DNA of 64,000 bases from Lewinellaceae bacterium (lineage in GTDB: Bacteria > Bacteroidota > Bacteroidia > Chitinophagales > Saprospiraceae), in contig JACJYL010000002.1 in assembly GCA_020636105.1 (NCBI GenBank), forward strand, positions 2,015,382 to 2,079,381, given 5' to 3'. The notes under the pieces are model-generated. The model ran no database searches. It was not told where the DNA came from and was given only the letters and a program-made list of their open reading frames with translations. Numbering within the stretch: the stretch's first letter is position 1; every line of letters begins with the position of its first letter. Positions 17,812-26,572 of the stretch are shown here, in pieces. The position numbers and the translations under genes are program-made.

Positions 17812-18858
17812 TCAATCCTCCACCTCCAGCACTCTGATTTCTACCCTTCGATTGGCTTCCTGTTCCTTTTCGGAGGTGGCCCGCGGAAAACGCATTTCCC
17901 AGTTGCCATAAGCATTATAAGACAAACGATCGGTGGAAATGCCGTTATCGATCAAATAATTATACACCAGTAAGGCGCGTCTTCTCGACAGGTCATAATC
18001 CCAGCTTTGAACAGATACCGGCGGTTCATTTGGACGATTGATATGGCCGGCAATTTCTATTTTAATATGGTCATTGATCTGGAGGAACTTGAGAATTTTT
18101 GGTAACTCCGGTTCGGATTTTTTCAAAAGAATGGCCTGGTTGCCCACAAAATAAAGGTTTTTGATATCTGCCTTTTCGCCTTCTTTGACAGGAGGCAGCT
18201 GTACATTCACCTCCACTTTTTTGCCCGGTGTCACGCGCATCATCTGTGATTCCAGGAAATAACCCTTCGCCCACACATCAATTCCGATAACCTCTCCTAT
18301 AGGCACCAGCGATTCAAAATGTCCCATTTCGTCGGTACGCAGGGAGTCACTGCTATCCTTGCTGCGCACTACAATATCAGCTTCGACCGCTCCCCCCGTT
18401 TCTTTATCGACGATATCGCCTTCAAGGGGAATCATCTGTTTTATCTTGATGACCTCTATGGTTGCCCTTCTGTTTTTTTGCCGGCCTTCGTCCGTATTAT
18501 TCCCGGCAACGGGGCGTTTTTCGCCAAAGACCGACACAATAAGGCTATCTGAAGTTATGCCTCCGGCTTTCAGGAAGGTTATGACGGCAGCGCCCCTCCT
18601 TTGAGATAAGGAAAGATTGTTCTCATCACTCCCTACAGCATCGGTGTGGGCGGTTATTTTGATGTAAAAAGAAGATTGTTCCCTGCAAAAGACAAGGAGT
18701 TCGTTCAAAACGGAGTCAGCGTCGGGGCGGATGTTGTCTTTTCCGAAATCGAAATAAATTTCCGAGGTGTGAATGGTCTGCTCGGTAATCCTTGGGGGCT
18801 GACCAAAAATCAGGCCCGCCATAAGCAAAGCAGCTACCAATAAAGGGATTTTTCTCAT
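17812..18858 (-). CDS. Exported protein with two OmpA domains around a carboxypeptidase-regulatory-like domain
   Basis: 348 residues with signal peptide (MRKIPLLVAALLMAGLIFG). First OmpA-like domain about 32-137: IYFDFGKDNIRPDADSVL, ITAHTDAVGSDENNLSLSQR, NRRATIEV. The middle part (about 140-222) looks like a CarboxypepD_reg-type beta-sandwich (GDIVDKETGGAVEADIVV). The second OmpA-like domain (about 230-345) has IKNLYFVGNQAIL, IEIAGHINRP, LSRRRALLVYNYLIDNGIS and NRRVEIRVLE. OmpA domains bind peptidoglycan; two in one short protein is unusual. It has no visible beta-barrel and no lipobox, so it is probably periplasmic. Confidence 0.85.
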   Translation of the reverse strand: MRKIPLLVAALLMAGLIFGQPPRITEQTIHTSEIYFDFGKDNIRPDADSVLNELLVFCREQSSFYIKITAHTDAVGSDENNLSLSQRRGAAVITFLKAGGITSDSLIVSVFGEKRPVAGNNTDEGRQKNRRATIEVIKIKQMIPLEGDIVDKETGGAVEADIVVRSKDSSDSLRTDEMGHFESLVPIGEVIGIDVWAKGYFLESQMMRVTPGKKVEVNVQLPPVKEGEKADIKNLYFVGNQAILLKKSEPELPKILKFLQINDHIKIEIAGHINRPNEPPVSVQSWDYDLSRRRALLVYNYLIDNGISTDRLSYNAYGNWEMRFPRATSEKEQEANRRVEIRVLEVED

Positions 18859-19030
18859 AGTATTGGGTTTCTAGTTCTATGAGTAATAACGGGAGAAAAC
18901 AGGAAAGTAACTTAGTCAGAGCCTAAAAACAATGCTGCCAGCTTTGGCTCAAGTGAAGGGTTTACTACCTTCAAGCCATCACATGAGCGGACGATGTAAC
19001 TCATAACGCCTGAATATCAAATTAACGACA

Positions 19031-19065
19031 TTGGCCATACAACTCCCCCGAAGTTGTATGGCCAA
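19031..19065 (-). terminator. Perfect 14-bp hairpin downstream of the DUF2271-like gene
   Basis: TTGGCCATACAACT pairs perfectly with AGTTGTATGGCCAA around a CCCCCGA loop. It sits 35 bp after the stop of the minus-strand gene at 19101. A strong T-run is missing, so it may be a terminator or an RNA-protecting stem. Confidence 0.5.
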
Positions 19066-19100
19066 TACGATACTATTTTAAAAGCGGTTCTTTTACCATC

Positions 19101-19913
19101 TTATTGTACCACCAGCTTTTTAACCCAGACTGCTTTTTCTGTTCGGATACTCAACAGGTACAGTCCAGCGGGTAGTTGACTAACATCGATCTGGTGTTTG
19201 CTGTTTTCCAATTGGGAATAAAAGGAATTTTCTTCAAAAACCTGTCCTGAGATGCTGGTAAGCTGCATTTTAAAATTGCCTTTGAAAGGTACCTCTATGT
19301 CAACAAATTCTTTAGCAGGATTGGGGAACACCGAAAAATCGTTAAGCGAAATATCCGCTGTGGAAGATACGGTTTCTGGAGCCCAGTCCACCACAATATC
19401 CTTGTAATTGGTTTGGTCTGCCGGAGTGAGATGAACCATACTGGTTCCCTTGGTAAAGGTAAAAGAGGCCAGCGGCCCCTGGCCATGTTTTTCCGTAAAT
19501 TCAACCCGTATGGTGTAATCTCCATCCGGGACAATACTTCCGGTTACATCCTTACCATTCCAATTGATGGTATGGGATTGGTGTGAGGAAATAGTGGCGC
19601 CCGTTATAGCATCCACTACGTTTTGGTTGGTCGCTGCTTTCCAGGTATAAAGGTATTGTTTCCTTGTCTGGGCTCTCAACAAATTGGTAATCACAAAACC
19701 ATTGGCATCTTCGATCCATACTGCCAAAACATGTCTGGGTGCATAACTGCCGTTTGCAGTAACCGTTCTGACCTGAAAGGTGAGCGAACCGGCGGTGTAT
19801 AAAACAGGGGGAGCATAATCCAGTTTATCAACCATTTGATCACTTGTTCCAAAATTGCTAAAACCAAGCAGACAAATCATTCCAAACAGGAATAGAATAA
19901 TGTTTTTCATCAT
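19101..19913 (-). CDS. T9SS-secreted DUF2271-like protein
   Basis: 270 residues. Signal peptide (MMKNIILFLFGMICLLGFSNF). The central part is DUF2271-like: VLAVWIEDANGFVITNLLRA, DAITGATISSHQSHTINWNG, PDGDYTIRVEFTEKHGQGP. The last ~75 residues are a type A T9SS sorting domain (FSVFPNPAKEFVDIE, LPAGLYLLSIR, KKLVVQ). DUF2271 proteins are exported and often occur beside flavin-linked redox proteins, but no such neighbour is present here, so the role remains open. Confidence 0.8.
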   Translation of the reverse strand: MMKNIILFLFGMICLLGFSNFGTSDQMVDKLDYAPPVLYTAGSLTFQVRTVTANGSYAPRHVLAVWIEDANGFVITNLLRAQTRKQYLYTWKAATNQNVVDAITGATISSHQSHTINWNGKDVTGSIVPDGDYTIRVEFTEKHGQGPLASFTFTKGTSMVHLTPADQTNYKDIVVDWAPETVSSTADISLNDFSVFPNPAKEFVDIEVPFKGNFKMQLTSISGQVFEENSFYSQLENSKHQIDVSQLPAGLYLLSIRTEKAVWVKKLVVQ

Positions 19914-20298
19914 TAAAAAATTAAAATTAGGTGAAGTAGTTATTGTTTATTACAAACAATGTAGATGTTTTCTTCAATAATCCAAATTATTACCTTGTGA
20001 AAACACATTAGCTTACCCCAGGAAAGTCATACTAATGGGGCACTTTAACCCTATGCCACAAATCAACCGTTACAATTGTTTGAAACCGATATTGGGCATG
20101 CTTAAGTAGTGTGCAGCAAAAAATTAATTCTAATTTTTTGAATAGGTCGGCGTAGCTGAGTCTTCTGGTTTTAATCGTTTAAAATCGTCCTGTTACTACG
20201 CACTGGGCAAGCTTAATTTTATTTAAAGCGATAATTTTTGTTACTCAAAAAAAGGTGTGCAGGGGGGCATGGTTTTAATTGTTGCCTCGGAGGAAAAT
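19914..20298. other. Intergenic region with decamer-like repeats and an AT-rich hairpin
   Basis: No gene. The bases GTTTTAATC and GTTTAAAATC (20168-20186) and a fainter pair near 20066 (GTTACAATT, GTTTGAAACC) belong to the decamer family seen at 17683 and 28251. An AT-rich stem (AAAAAATTA/TAATTTTTT, 20118-20139) with a four-base loop could act as a weak terminator of the permease gene. Confidence 0.5.
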
Positions 20299-21336
20299 TT
20301 ATTTTCCATCAATAATCCCCTTTTCCGATAGCAAAATAGCGATCCGCTTTGTCTGTTCAAACTGAGAAAATACAATGATCATAATTACCGTGATCGGCAC
20401 ACTCAGGATCATGCCCACTACCCCCCAGACTACTCCCCAGAAAGAAAGGGCCACAATGGTAACCAAAGGACTAATATTCATGGAACTTCCCATCAGGCGG
20501 GGTTCCAGGATATTACCCACAATGACCTGGATGAGTCCTACAAAAAGTAAAATCATCAGAAAAGGAGTGAGGGTTCCAAATTGCAGCAGGGAAAAAACAG
20601 CTGGAAATAATGTTCCAATCAGGGAACCAATAGTGGGTATGAAATTCAAAACAAAAATCAAAAAGGCCCAGAATTCAGGAGAGTCGACCCCAATAATTCG
20701 CAAAACAATATAACTCAATGTCCCGGTTATGACACTCACAAAAGTTTTGAGGCCCAGATAACTGGAAATAGATCTCTCTATTTTGTTGAGCATAACGTAA
20801 AGCTTCGAAAAATGTTCTTCATCGGGAAACAACATTTTTAGCTTATCTCTGAATTTAGCCTCTTCCAGCACCACAAACAAGGTGTAGATCAAAATCATAA
20901 AGGTATTGCCGATAATGCTTGAAAGAGAACTGAATATCGCTCCCAACAACGCTCCAAAATTAAAATCCCCAGCTTTGCCTTTTACATCTTCAATGATATT
21001 CAGATCGAATTTTTTGTTGATCAGCTGCACCACCGAATCGAAGTTGGCCCCATATTTTTGATAGGACAAGGACAATGCATTGATATTGGAAGAAAGTACC
21101 TCCACCAAAATGCCCGCGAGGATCAAAATTAAGGTCGAAGAAACAAGGGTTTTTAACCAGGAAGGGATTTTGTTTTTAATAAAAGGGACCATGTCAAGGA
21201 CTGCTTTCATTTGTCTCATCACAAACCACAACAATAATCCCATCACAAAAGGAATGATTAGGTTTTGTCCGTAAATAAGGATGATTACGATGGAAATGGA
21301 AACGATAAAAAAATTGGCGGCCTTGTTGAGATTCAT
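20299..21336 (-). CDS. AI-2E family transporter (PerM/YdiK type)
   Basis: 345 residues with about seven to eight membrane helices. Typical are the N-terminal pairs of hydrophobic segments, a variable amphipathic middle part (residues about 85-150), and the conserved second half: LGLKTFVSVITGTLSYIVL, FVLNFIPTIGSLIGTLFPAV, and GNILEPRLMGSSMNISPLV. Family members export or exchange small molecules, and some act as Na+/H+ antiporters; autoinducer-2 transport should not be assumed. It is not in an evident operon. Confidence 0.9.
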   Translation of the reverse strand: MNLNKAANFFIVSISIVIILIYGQNLIIPFVMGLLLWFVMRQMKAVLDMVPFIKNKIPSWLKTLVSSTLILILAGILVEVLSSNINALSLSYQKYGANFDSVVQLINKKFDLNIIEDVKGKAGDFNFGALLGAIFSSLSSIIGNTFMILIYTLFVVLEEAKFRDKLKMLFPDEEHFSKLYVMLNKIERSISSYLGLKTFVSVITGTLSYIVLRIIGVDSPEFWAFLIFVLNFIPTIGSLIGTLFPAVFSLLQFGTLTPFLMILLFVGLIQVIVGNILEPRLMGSSMNISPLVTIVALSFWGVVWGVVGMILSVPITVIMIIVFSQFEQTKRIAILLSEKGIIDGK

Positions 21337-21467
21337 GCCTGAGTGGGTTTATTTAGGTGATTTTAAATAACTTCCTTCAAAATTGCCTGCTTATTGAAAG
21401 GTAAAACACCCCAACCAATGCCAAAGACATGGTTCTAAAGTATAAAGGTTCTTTTTTGAATACCTTC

Positions 21468-21947
21468 CTATTGCTCAATTACCTCCGTAATGAAATAATT
21501 GGTGTCGCCCTGCCAGGGCATAGATTTGTTGATCTCCTTGTATTTCAGGGTCACTTTTTTGCCTTCGAGGGTGCCCATTTTCTCATAAAGGTCCCTGTTT
21601 TTCAATGAAAACTCCCAGATATTGCCGATCACTCCGGTCTCGTCATCCGTTTTGAATCCCCCGAGGTTTAATTGTCCTTCATACGTTTTGAAGACATACC
21701 CTTTTTTGGAAATTTTGACCAGGTACCCCGTTCTCGATCCGGTGCTGTACGTCCAGTTGGAATAAACCATATACAACCCGCCGCCGACAACAAGTCCTAA
21801 GAAAAGAAAGATAAACAATTTGCGAAAAAACCTCTTTGTCTTTTTCATTCCTTTGTTGACGGATTCCTTAAACTGGTCTGTTTTCTCGTCAATGCTGTCG
21901 TTGATTTTTTTCTTTCCTTCTTCGAAATTTTCTTTGATGGAGCTCAT
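21468..21947 (-). CDS. Membrane-anchored protein of unknown function
   Basis: 159 residues. A charged, probably helical N-terminus (about 1-42) is followed by one membrane helix (KLFIFLFLGLVVGGGLYMVY, about 43-62) and a beta-rich periplasmic domain (GYLVKISKKGYVFKTYEGQL, then VTLKYKEINKSMPWQGDTNY). Proteins of this layout are common in Bacteroidota, but I cannot name a function. It lies 117 bp after gltX on the same strand and may be read through from it. Confidence 0.65.
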   Translation of the reverse strand: MSSIKENFEEGKKKINDSIDEKTDQFKESVNKGMKKTKRFFRKLFIFLFLGLVVGGGLYMVYSNWTYSTGSRTGYLVKISKKGYVFKTYEGQLNLGGFKTDDETGVIGNIWEFSLKNRDLYEKMGTLEGKKVTLKYKEINKSMPWQGDTNYFITEVIEQ

Positions 21948-22064
21948 GGTTGAATGTTTTGTTTTAGCGTAATCTTTGCTTTCTAACCGGATCGACGCAA
22001 AGGATTCATAAAATTAATAAATACCGGCTGAACGGATAATCAAAAATTCAGAATTATTCCCTGT

Positions 22065-23804
22065 TTACCCGCCAAAGACCTCCAATGATTTGCCTATCCT
22101 TTCAAAAACCTTTTCCTGCCCCAGCACGGCCAGCATATCAAATACGCCGGGACCGTGCATGGTACCCGACAGCGCAATACGCAACAATGGAAAAATATCC
22201 CCCATCTGCAGCTCATTGTCGGCCATGAAAGATTCCACCGTTTTTTCAATACTTGCCACATCGTATTTCGCCAATGCTTTTAATTGGTTATTGAGTTGAC
22301 CGAACAAGGGGCCGAATTCAGGTTTCCACTTTTTCTCAAGGGTATTTTGATCGTATTCCAGGTGATCCTGGAGATAAGGTCCGGCCTGATGCACAAAATC
22401 CGTCAGGAAGGTGACCCGTTCCTTCAACAAGTCACAAACGCTTTCCAGGTAGGCCTGGTCCGGGTTAAGTCCTTCTTTTTCAATAAGCGGGCGAACGAGT
22501 TGCGCAAGCGTCGCCTTATCGGTGGACATGATGTATTGTTTGTTGTACCACTTGGCTTTGTCGAAGTCGAAGCGGGCACCGGATTTGCCTATTTTTTCGA
22601 GCGAAAAAGCCTCTGCCAATTCTTCAAGATTGAAAATTTCCTGTTCCGTGCCCGGATTCCATCCGAGGAAAGCAAGGAAATTATCGGTAGCTTCCGGCAT
22701 AAACCCAAACTCGCGGAATCCGGAGAAAGCATCCGCAGGATTTTCCCCCTGCCAGTTCAGTGGAAAGACAGGGATACCCAGTCGGTCACCATCCCTTTTG
22801 CTTAACTTTCCGAACAAAACGCTTTTCATAAAGGTCTTGACGTCCTTTTGCAAATTGGATTCGTTGTCTTTGATCCTGAGTTTTTCGCCAAGGTTTTTGA
22901 CATCCTGTAACAATTGATCGATCAGTCCGGTCACTTTACCTTCCTGGCCTTCATAGCCAGGCTGTGCCTTGACAAAACCAGCCGCGAATTGTTCGGTAAA
23001 TTCCTGTTTGGTGCGTTTGTTGATATAAGAAGCCGGATTGGGTTTCAGGATCAGTGGCAAATGCGCAAACTGAGGAGCCTCCCATCCGAAAGCACGATAT
23101 AACAAAATGTGCAGCGGCAGAGAGGGAAGCCATTCTTCGCCCCTGATCACGTGAGTGATCTCCATCAGGTGATCATCTACAATATTAGCCAGGTGATAGG
23201 TGGGCATCCCGTCAGATTTAAAAAGCACCTTGTCGTCAAGTTCCGAGGTTTGCACACTCATCTCTCCTCGAATAATATCTTCAAGCGGCAAGTCTTCATC
23301 ATCAGGAATACGGAACCTGATCACATAATCTTCTCCTGCCGTTATCCTCTCCTTCACCGCCTCTGCCGATTCCGTAAAAGAGTTGTCCATTTCAAGCCTG
23401 GTAGAAGCATTGTAAGTAAAAGTCTTTCCTTCTGCTTCATAAGCCTGGCGTTTGGCATCCAGGCCTTCAGGCGTATCAAAGGCGACATAGGCATGACCGC
23501 TTTCGATCAACTGGTCGGCAAACTGCCGATAGAGATCTTTCCTTTCTGATTGACGGTAAGGTCCGTAATCCCCCCCGGCGGCAGGACTTTCATCAGGCGT
23601 CAGGCCACACCAATCGAGGGCCTCCATGATATAATCTTCCGCTCCGGGCACATAACGCGCCTGGTCGGTATCTTCAATTCTGAGAATAAAAGTCCCTCCC
23701 AGTTTTTTGGCAAATAAATAATTATACAATGCTGTCCTTACTCCCCCGATATGCAGAGCCCCCGTCGGGCTTGGCGCAAATCTTACTCTGGTCCTTTTTG
23801 TCAT
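22065..23804 (-). CDS. gltX: Glutamyl-tRNA synthetase with a ~75-residue insertion before the KMSKS motif
   Basis: 579 residues; bacterial GltX is usually about 470-510. HIGH motif at 18-21 (GALHIGG) and KMSKS-type motif KLSKR at 333-337 followed by DGDRLGIPVFPL. Between the end of the catalytic strand (HLPLILKP, about 248-255) and GKLSKRDGD lies an extra stretch, residues about 256-331 (nt about 22812-23039), rich in charged residues and helix-like. The frame is intact. The enzyme charges tRNA-Glu (and possibly tRNA-Gln). The C-terminal anticodon-binding domain is present. Confidence 0.95.
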   Translation of the reverse strand: MTKRTRVRFAPSPTGALHIGGVRTALYNYLFAKKLGGTFILRIEDTDQARYVPGAEDYIMEALDWCGLTPDESPAAGGDYGPYRQSERKDLYRQFADQLIESGHAYVAFDTPEGLDAKRQAYEAEGKTFTYNASTRLEMDNSFTESAEAVKERITAGEDYVIRFRIPDDEDLPLEDIIRGEMSVQTSELDDKVLFKSDGMPTYHLANIVDDHLMEITHVIRGEEWLPSLPLHILLYRAFGWEAPQFAHLPLILKPNPASYINKRTKQEFTEQFAAGFVKAQPGYEGQEGKVTGLIDQLLQDVKNLGEKLRIKDNESNLQKDVKTFMKSVLFGKLSKRDGDRLGIPVFPLNWQGENPADAFSGFREFGFMPEATDNFLAFLGWNPGTEQEIFNLEELAEAFSLEKIGKSGARFDFDKAKWYNKQYIMSTDKATLAQLVRPLIEKEGLNPDQAYLESVCDLLKERVTFLTDFVHQAGPYLQDHLEYDQNTLEKKWKPEFGPLFGQLNNQLKALAKYDVASIEKTVESFMADNELQMGDIFPLLRIALSGTMHGPGVFDMLAVLGQEKVFERIGKSLEVFGG

Positions 23805-23845
23805 GATTGCTGTTTCTAGAATTGAAATCGATTAAATTTTGGGGG

Positions 23846-23853
23846 CAAAGGTA
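23846..23853 (-). promoter_or_regulatory. Candidate -7 element of gltX
   Basis: Minus strand TACCTTTG fits TAnnTTTG. Start near 23839, leader about 35 nt. No clear -33 box. Confidence 0.4.
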
Positions 23854-24439
23854 ACGAGTAAAATGATAAATTTAAAATTTAAAAGAGCCATTCACCGGCA
23901 TTTGGAACCGGGAAACATTCCGTTGAAGACTTCTTTTTGACGCCATCATGAAGTACTTGCTGTATCAAAAAAAAATATTTTGACATAAAATATCCCCAAC
24001 GGCCAAAAACAAGTAAAAAAAGTCTCTATAAAACAATTTACTTACGTGAATTTAACCCCGAATTAGGGTCCAAAACACCCTTTTTGAAATAAAAATGAAA
24101 AAAAGTAAAAAAAAAAGCATTTAAACGCAGCATTTTCAAGGTTTTAAGCGTTGATATATAAACTAACATTCCAGCCAAAGTATCTCCTTTCAAAAGCCGG
24201 TTTTTATTACCTCTTTGAAGCAGGGAATTTGGGAAAACCTGTACGGCATTTATTTGAACAAAATAAATGCTATGGAAGCAAAACAGCTACCCGGAAATTA
24301 AAAAATCCGGCACAAAAAATAAACCTTCGAATGCGGGAACATTTACCTGTATTTAGTGATTAGTATAAGTATTATTTAATTTTTATCCATGAACATAAAA
24401 GAATACGCCAAAAACGTACTCTGATTTAAACCAGAAAAC
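23854..24439. other. Long AT-rich divergent intergenic region
   Basis: About 590 bp between the divergent genes gltX and the polysaccharide deacetylase. It is rich in A-tracts (for example around 23968-23975 and 24100-24118). Short frames exist, but none has coding character. The deacetylase promoter must be here; I see no reliable box. No repeat array is seen. Confidence 0.5.
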
Positions 24440-25093
24440 ATGTATTTAGTAAAGACTCCTAATTTTATTCAAAGTCTGTTTCCCAATTTTACCTGGAAGA
24501 TCCCTACAAACGAAAAAAGTATTTACCTGACCTTCGATGACGGCCCTATTCCGGAAGTAACTCCCTGGGTTTTGGAACAGTTGGAAAAATACGATGCCAA
24601 GGCTACTTTCTTTTGTGTCGGAGACAACATTCGTAAACATCCGGAAGTTTTCCGCATGGTCAAGGAACAGGGACATGTTACGGGCAACCACACGATAAAC
24701 CACCTTGACGGCTGGACTACCGAAAACATTCCCTATTTCCACAATGTGCGCCGTTGTGCCCGTCAAGTGGACACAGACTTGTTCCGCCCGCCCTATGGCC
24801 GGCTTAAGCCACAGCAGGCATTATTTTTACAAAGACACTATCGGGTGGTGATGTGGGATGTACTGAGCGGCGATTTTGATCCTAATATTTCTGCTGAGCA
24901 ATGTTACAAAAATGTCATTCGCAATTGCAGTCCCGGATCCATAGTGGTATTCCACGACAGCATCAAATCCTGGGATACACTGAAGCAGGTATTGCCTAAA
25001 GTATTGGAATACTTCACCGCTGCAGGTTATTCCTTTGAAGCGCTCCACGAGAAAAAACTCGTACAGCCACAATTGGTGAAAAGTATTGCCTAA
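24440..25093 (+). CDS. Polysaccharide deacetylase family protein (NodB domain)
   Basis: 217 residues. The NodB motifs are TFDDGP (D33, D34), the metal ligands H84 and H88 in GNHTINH, the FRPPYGR motif, MWDVLSGDFD, and a late VVFHDS with the His of motif 5. The family removes N- or O-acetyl groups from chitin-like polymers, peptidoglycan or surface polysaccharides. There is no clear signal peptide, so a cytoplasmic or membrane-associated place is possible. A bidirectional terminator follows. Confidence 0.9.
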   Translation: MYLVKTPNFIQSLFPNFTWKIPTNEKSIYLTFDDGPIPEVTPWVLEQLEKYDAKATFFCVGDNIRKHPEVFRMVKEQGHVTGNHTINHLDGWTTENIPYFHNVRRCARQVDTDLFRPPYGRLKPQQALFLQRHYRVVMWDVLSGDFDPNISAEQCYKNVIRNCSPGSIVVFHDSIKSWDTLKQVLPKVLEYFTAAGYSFEALHEKKLVQPQLVKSIA

Positions 25094-25126
25094 GTCTTCA
25101 AAAAGTATTGCAATGTTATCCAACAT

Positions 25127-25160
25127 AAAAAGCCGCTTACGTTTGTAAGGGGCTTTTGTT
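25127..25160. terminator. Bidirectional intrinsic terminator
   Basis: AAAAGCCGCTTAC pairs with GTAAGGGGCTTTT around GTTT with one mismatch. T-rich flanks on both strands suit the convergent genes on either side (deacetylase and T9SS cargo). Confidence 0.75.
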
Positions 25161-25245
25161 TTTTGGCTATTTATTTACTGATGTTAGGCCAACAAACAAA
25201 ACAGGGGGTCAATTTGCCTGCTTGCAGATAATTGACCATTCTCTC

Positions 25246-26238
25246 CTACTTCACCATGATTTTTTTAACGTCCCCCAACAACCCATTTGCTAAAAACAGG
25301 TAATAGATCCCCGGCGACAGTCCTTGCATATCCAATTCAGTGGGAAGCCCTTCCCACTGATGGCAAAATTTTCCGGCAGCATCCAACAATACGATTTCAG
25401 TCGGTTGATTGCCCCCCTTAAAATCAACGTAAAGTCGTTCTCCGGAACCCACAGGATTTGGAAAAACATTTATGGCTGCGGCCTCAAAATCCGGTACAGA
25501 CAGGCCTACTTCCACATTCTGGTGGATCACCCCGACGGCATCCAGGTCAAATCCTCCGACCGGAAAGGGGGTCGGAAAAGGATCGTTAATCAGATTTCCC
25601 GAAGCATCCCTGCTGCCCAACACAGGATCGACAGTGCCAATGACATCCACCACACGGACATGAGTGATATGATCAAGATCGAGCTGGCCGGCAAAGTCAC
25701 TCAGCTCTTCCAGGTCAAAAGGAGTACCGAAACCGGCCCGGTATTTTCCGGCGAGGTTATTGATCATCGTCGCATCGGTTGTGCCAAAAGAAAGTGTCTG
25801 TTCGGAAGTATCGGTCAGGGAAGTGGCCGGGAATCGAAAGAAATCCGTGCCGTTGCTGCTGACTTCCACAAAGGCGAGTTCCAGGAAAAGATCATCAAAC
25901 CCATTTTCAAAAACGACAAAGTCCCAGCCATCCCCGTTGCGCACCGGATGGTCAAAAATAACAGTGGCCATTCCGCCGTCGCCCAGACTTATCACCAGGT
26001 TATCTGCCGCTCCTGGAACGTTTTCGGCATCGCCATTGGTCGTAAGCCCCAGTTCCTCCATGAGGATATTTTGAAGCCCGCGGTCCGCTTCACAAGCTAC
26101 CGCCCAGGCGATGATTTGGGGATCATCGGCAGGGATAGCCGTACTCCCCTCCTGTCCGGCAGGAGGAGCAAACTGGGCCGTAAGCCCTTGTCCCAAAAAG
26201 AACCAATAAAACAATAAAACCAATATCTTTTTAAACAT
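25246..26238 (-). CDS. T9SS-secreted cell-surface protein
   Basis: 330 residues, signal peptide (cleavage near GLTAQF). The body contains motifs of a Bacteroidota cell-surface family: VSLGDGG-like VISLGDGGMATVIFD, DGWDFVVFENGF, ELAFVEVSSNG, NLAGKYRAGFGTPFDLEEL, HITHVRVVDVIG, PTPFPVGGFDLDAVGVIH. The last ~75 residues are a type A sorting domain (INVFPNPVGSGERLYVD, LSPGIYYLFL, KKIMVK). The domain resembles discoidin/jelly-roll-type carbohydrate-binding folds, but the ligand is unknown. Confidence 0.8.
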   Translation of the reverse strand: MFKKILVLLFYWFFLGQGLTAQFAPPAGQEGSTAIPADDPQIIAWAVACEADRGLQNILMEELGLTTNGDAENVPGAADNLVISLGDGGMATVIFDHPVRNGDGWDFVVFENGFDDLFLELAFVEVSSNGTDFFRFPATSLTDTSEQTLSFGTTDATMINNLAGKYRAGFGTPFDLEELSDFAGQLDLDHITHVRVVDVIGTVDPVLGSRDASGNLINDPFPTPFPVGGFDLDAVGVIHQNVEVGLSVPDFEAAAINVFPNPVGSGERLYVDFKGGNQPTEIVLLDAAGKFCHQWEGLPTELDMQGLSPGIYYLFLANGLLGDVKKIMVK

Positions 26239-26255
26239 AGTGGAAAATTTGGCTT

Positions 26256-26263
26256 CAAAATTA
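26256..26263 (-). promoter_or_regulatory. Candidate -7 element for the cell-surface protein gene
   Basis: Minus strand TAATTTTG, full match to TAnnTTTG; leader about 11 nt. The remainder of the gap up to 26572 holds nothing else recognisable except the probable promoter of the FG-GAP gene. Confidence 0.35.
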
Positions 26264-26572
26264 GCACTACCTTTCGACCGGAAAAATTAAATCCCCGCAA
26301 ACTTTGAACTTTAACCCTCTTATTTTTGAATCATCCTAACCAGGACGCAACTCTGATTCAATAATTTCGTATCATTGCAGTAATATTTCATTCCCTGTAT
26401 TTTGCCCGTTGAACTATTAAATGTGCACTATATCAGGAGTGATGATTTTCCTCCTTTTTCCACCCGGCTTATTTCCCTGACAAACAGGGAGAGGAGTTTT
26501 TCCCAGACCCATATTATCAAACATCCCGGATGTATCATTATTGATGTCATTAAATTTGTCAATTTTTTTTCA

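Noticed and set aside
20040..20280. Possible tRNA or structured RNA in the gap before the permease
   Set aside because: No cloverleaf can be drawn; the pairing seen is explained by an AT-rich hairpin and decamer repeats.
26402..26572. Longer N-terminus for the FG-GAP protein
   Set aside because: The extension has no signal or domain character, and a membrane anchor begins exactly at the ATG at 26573.
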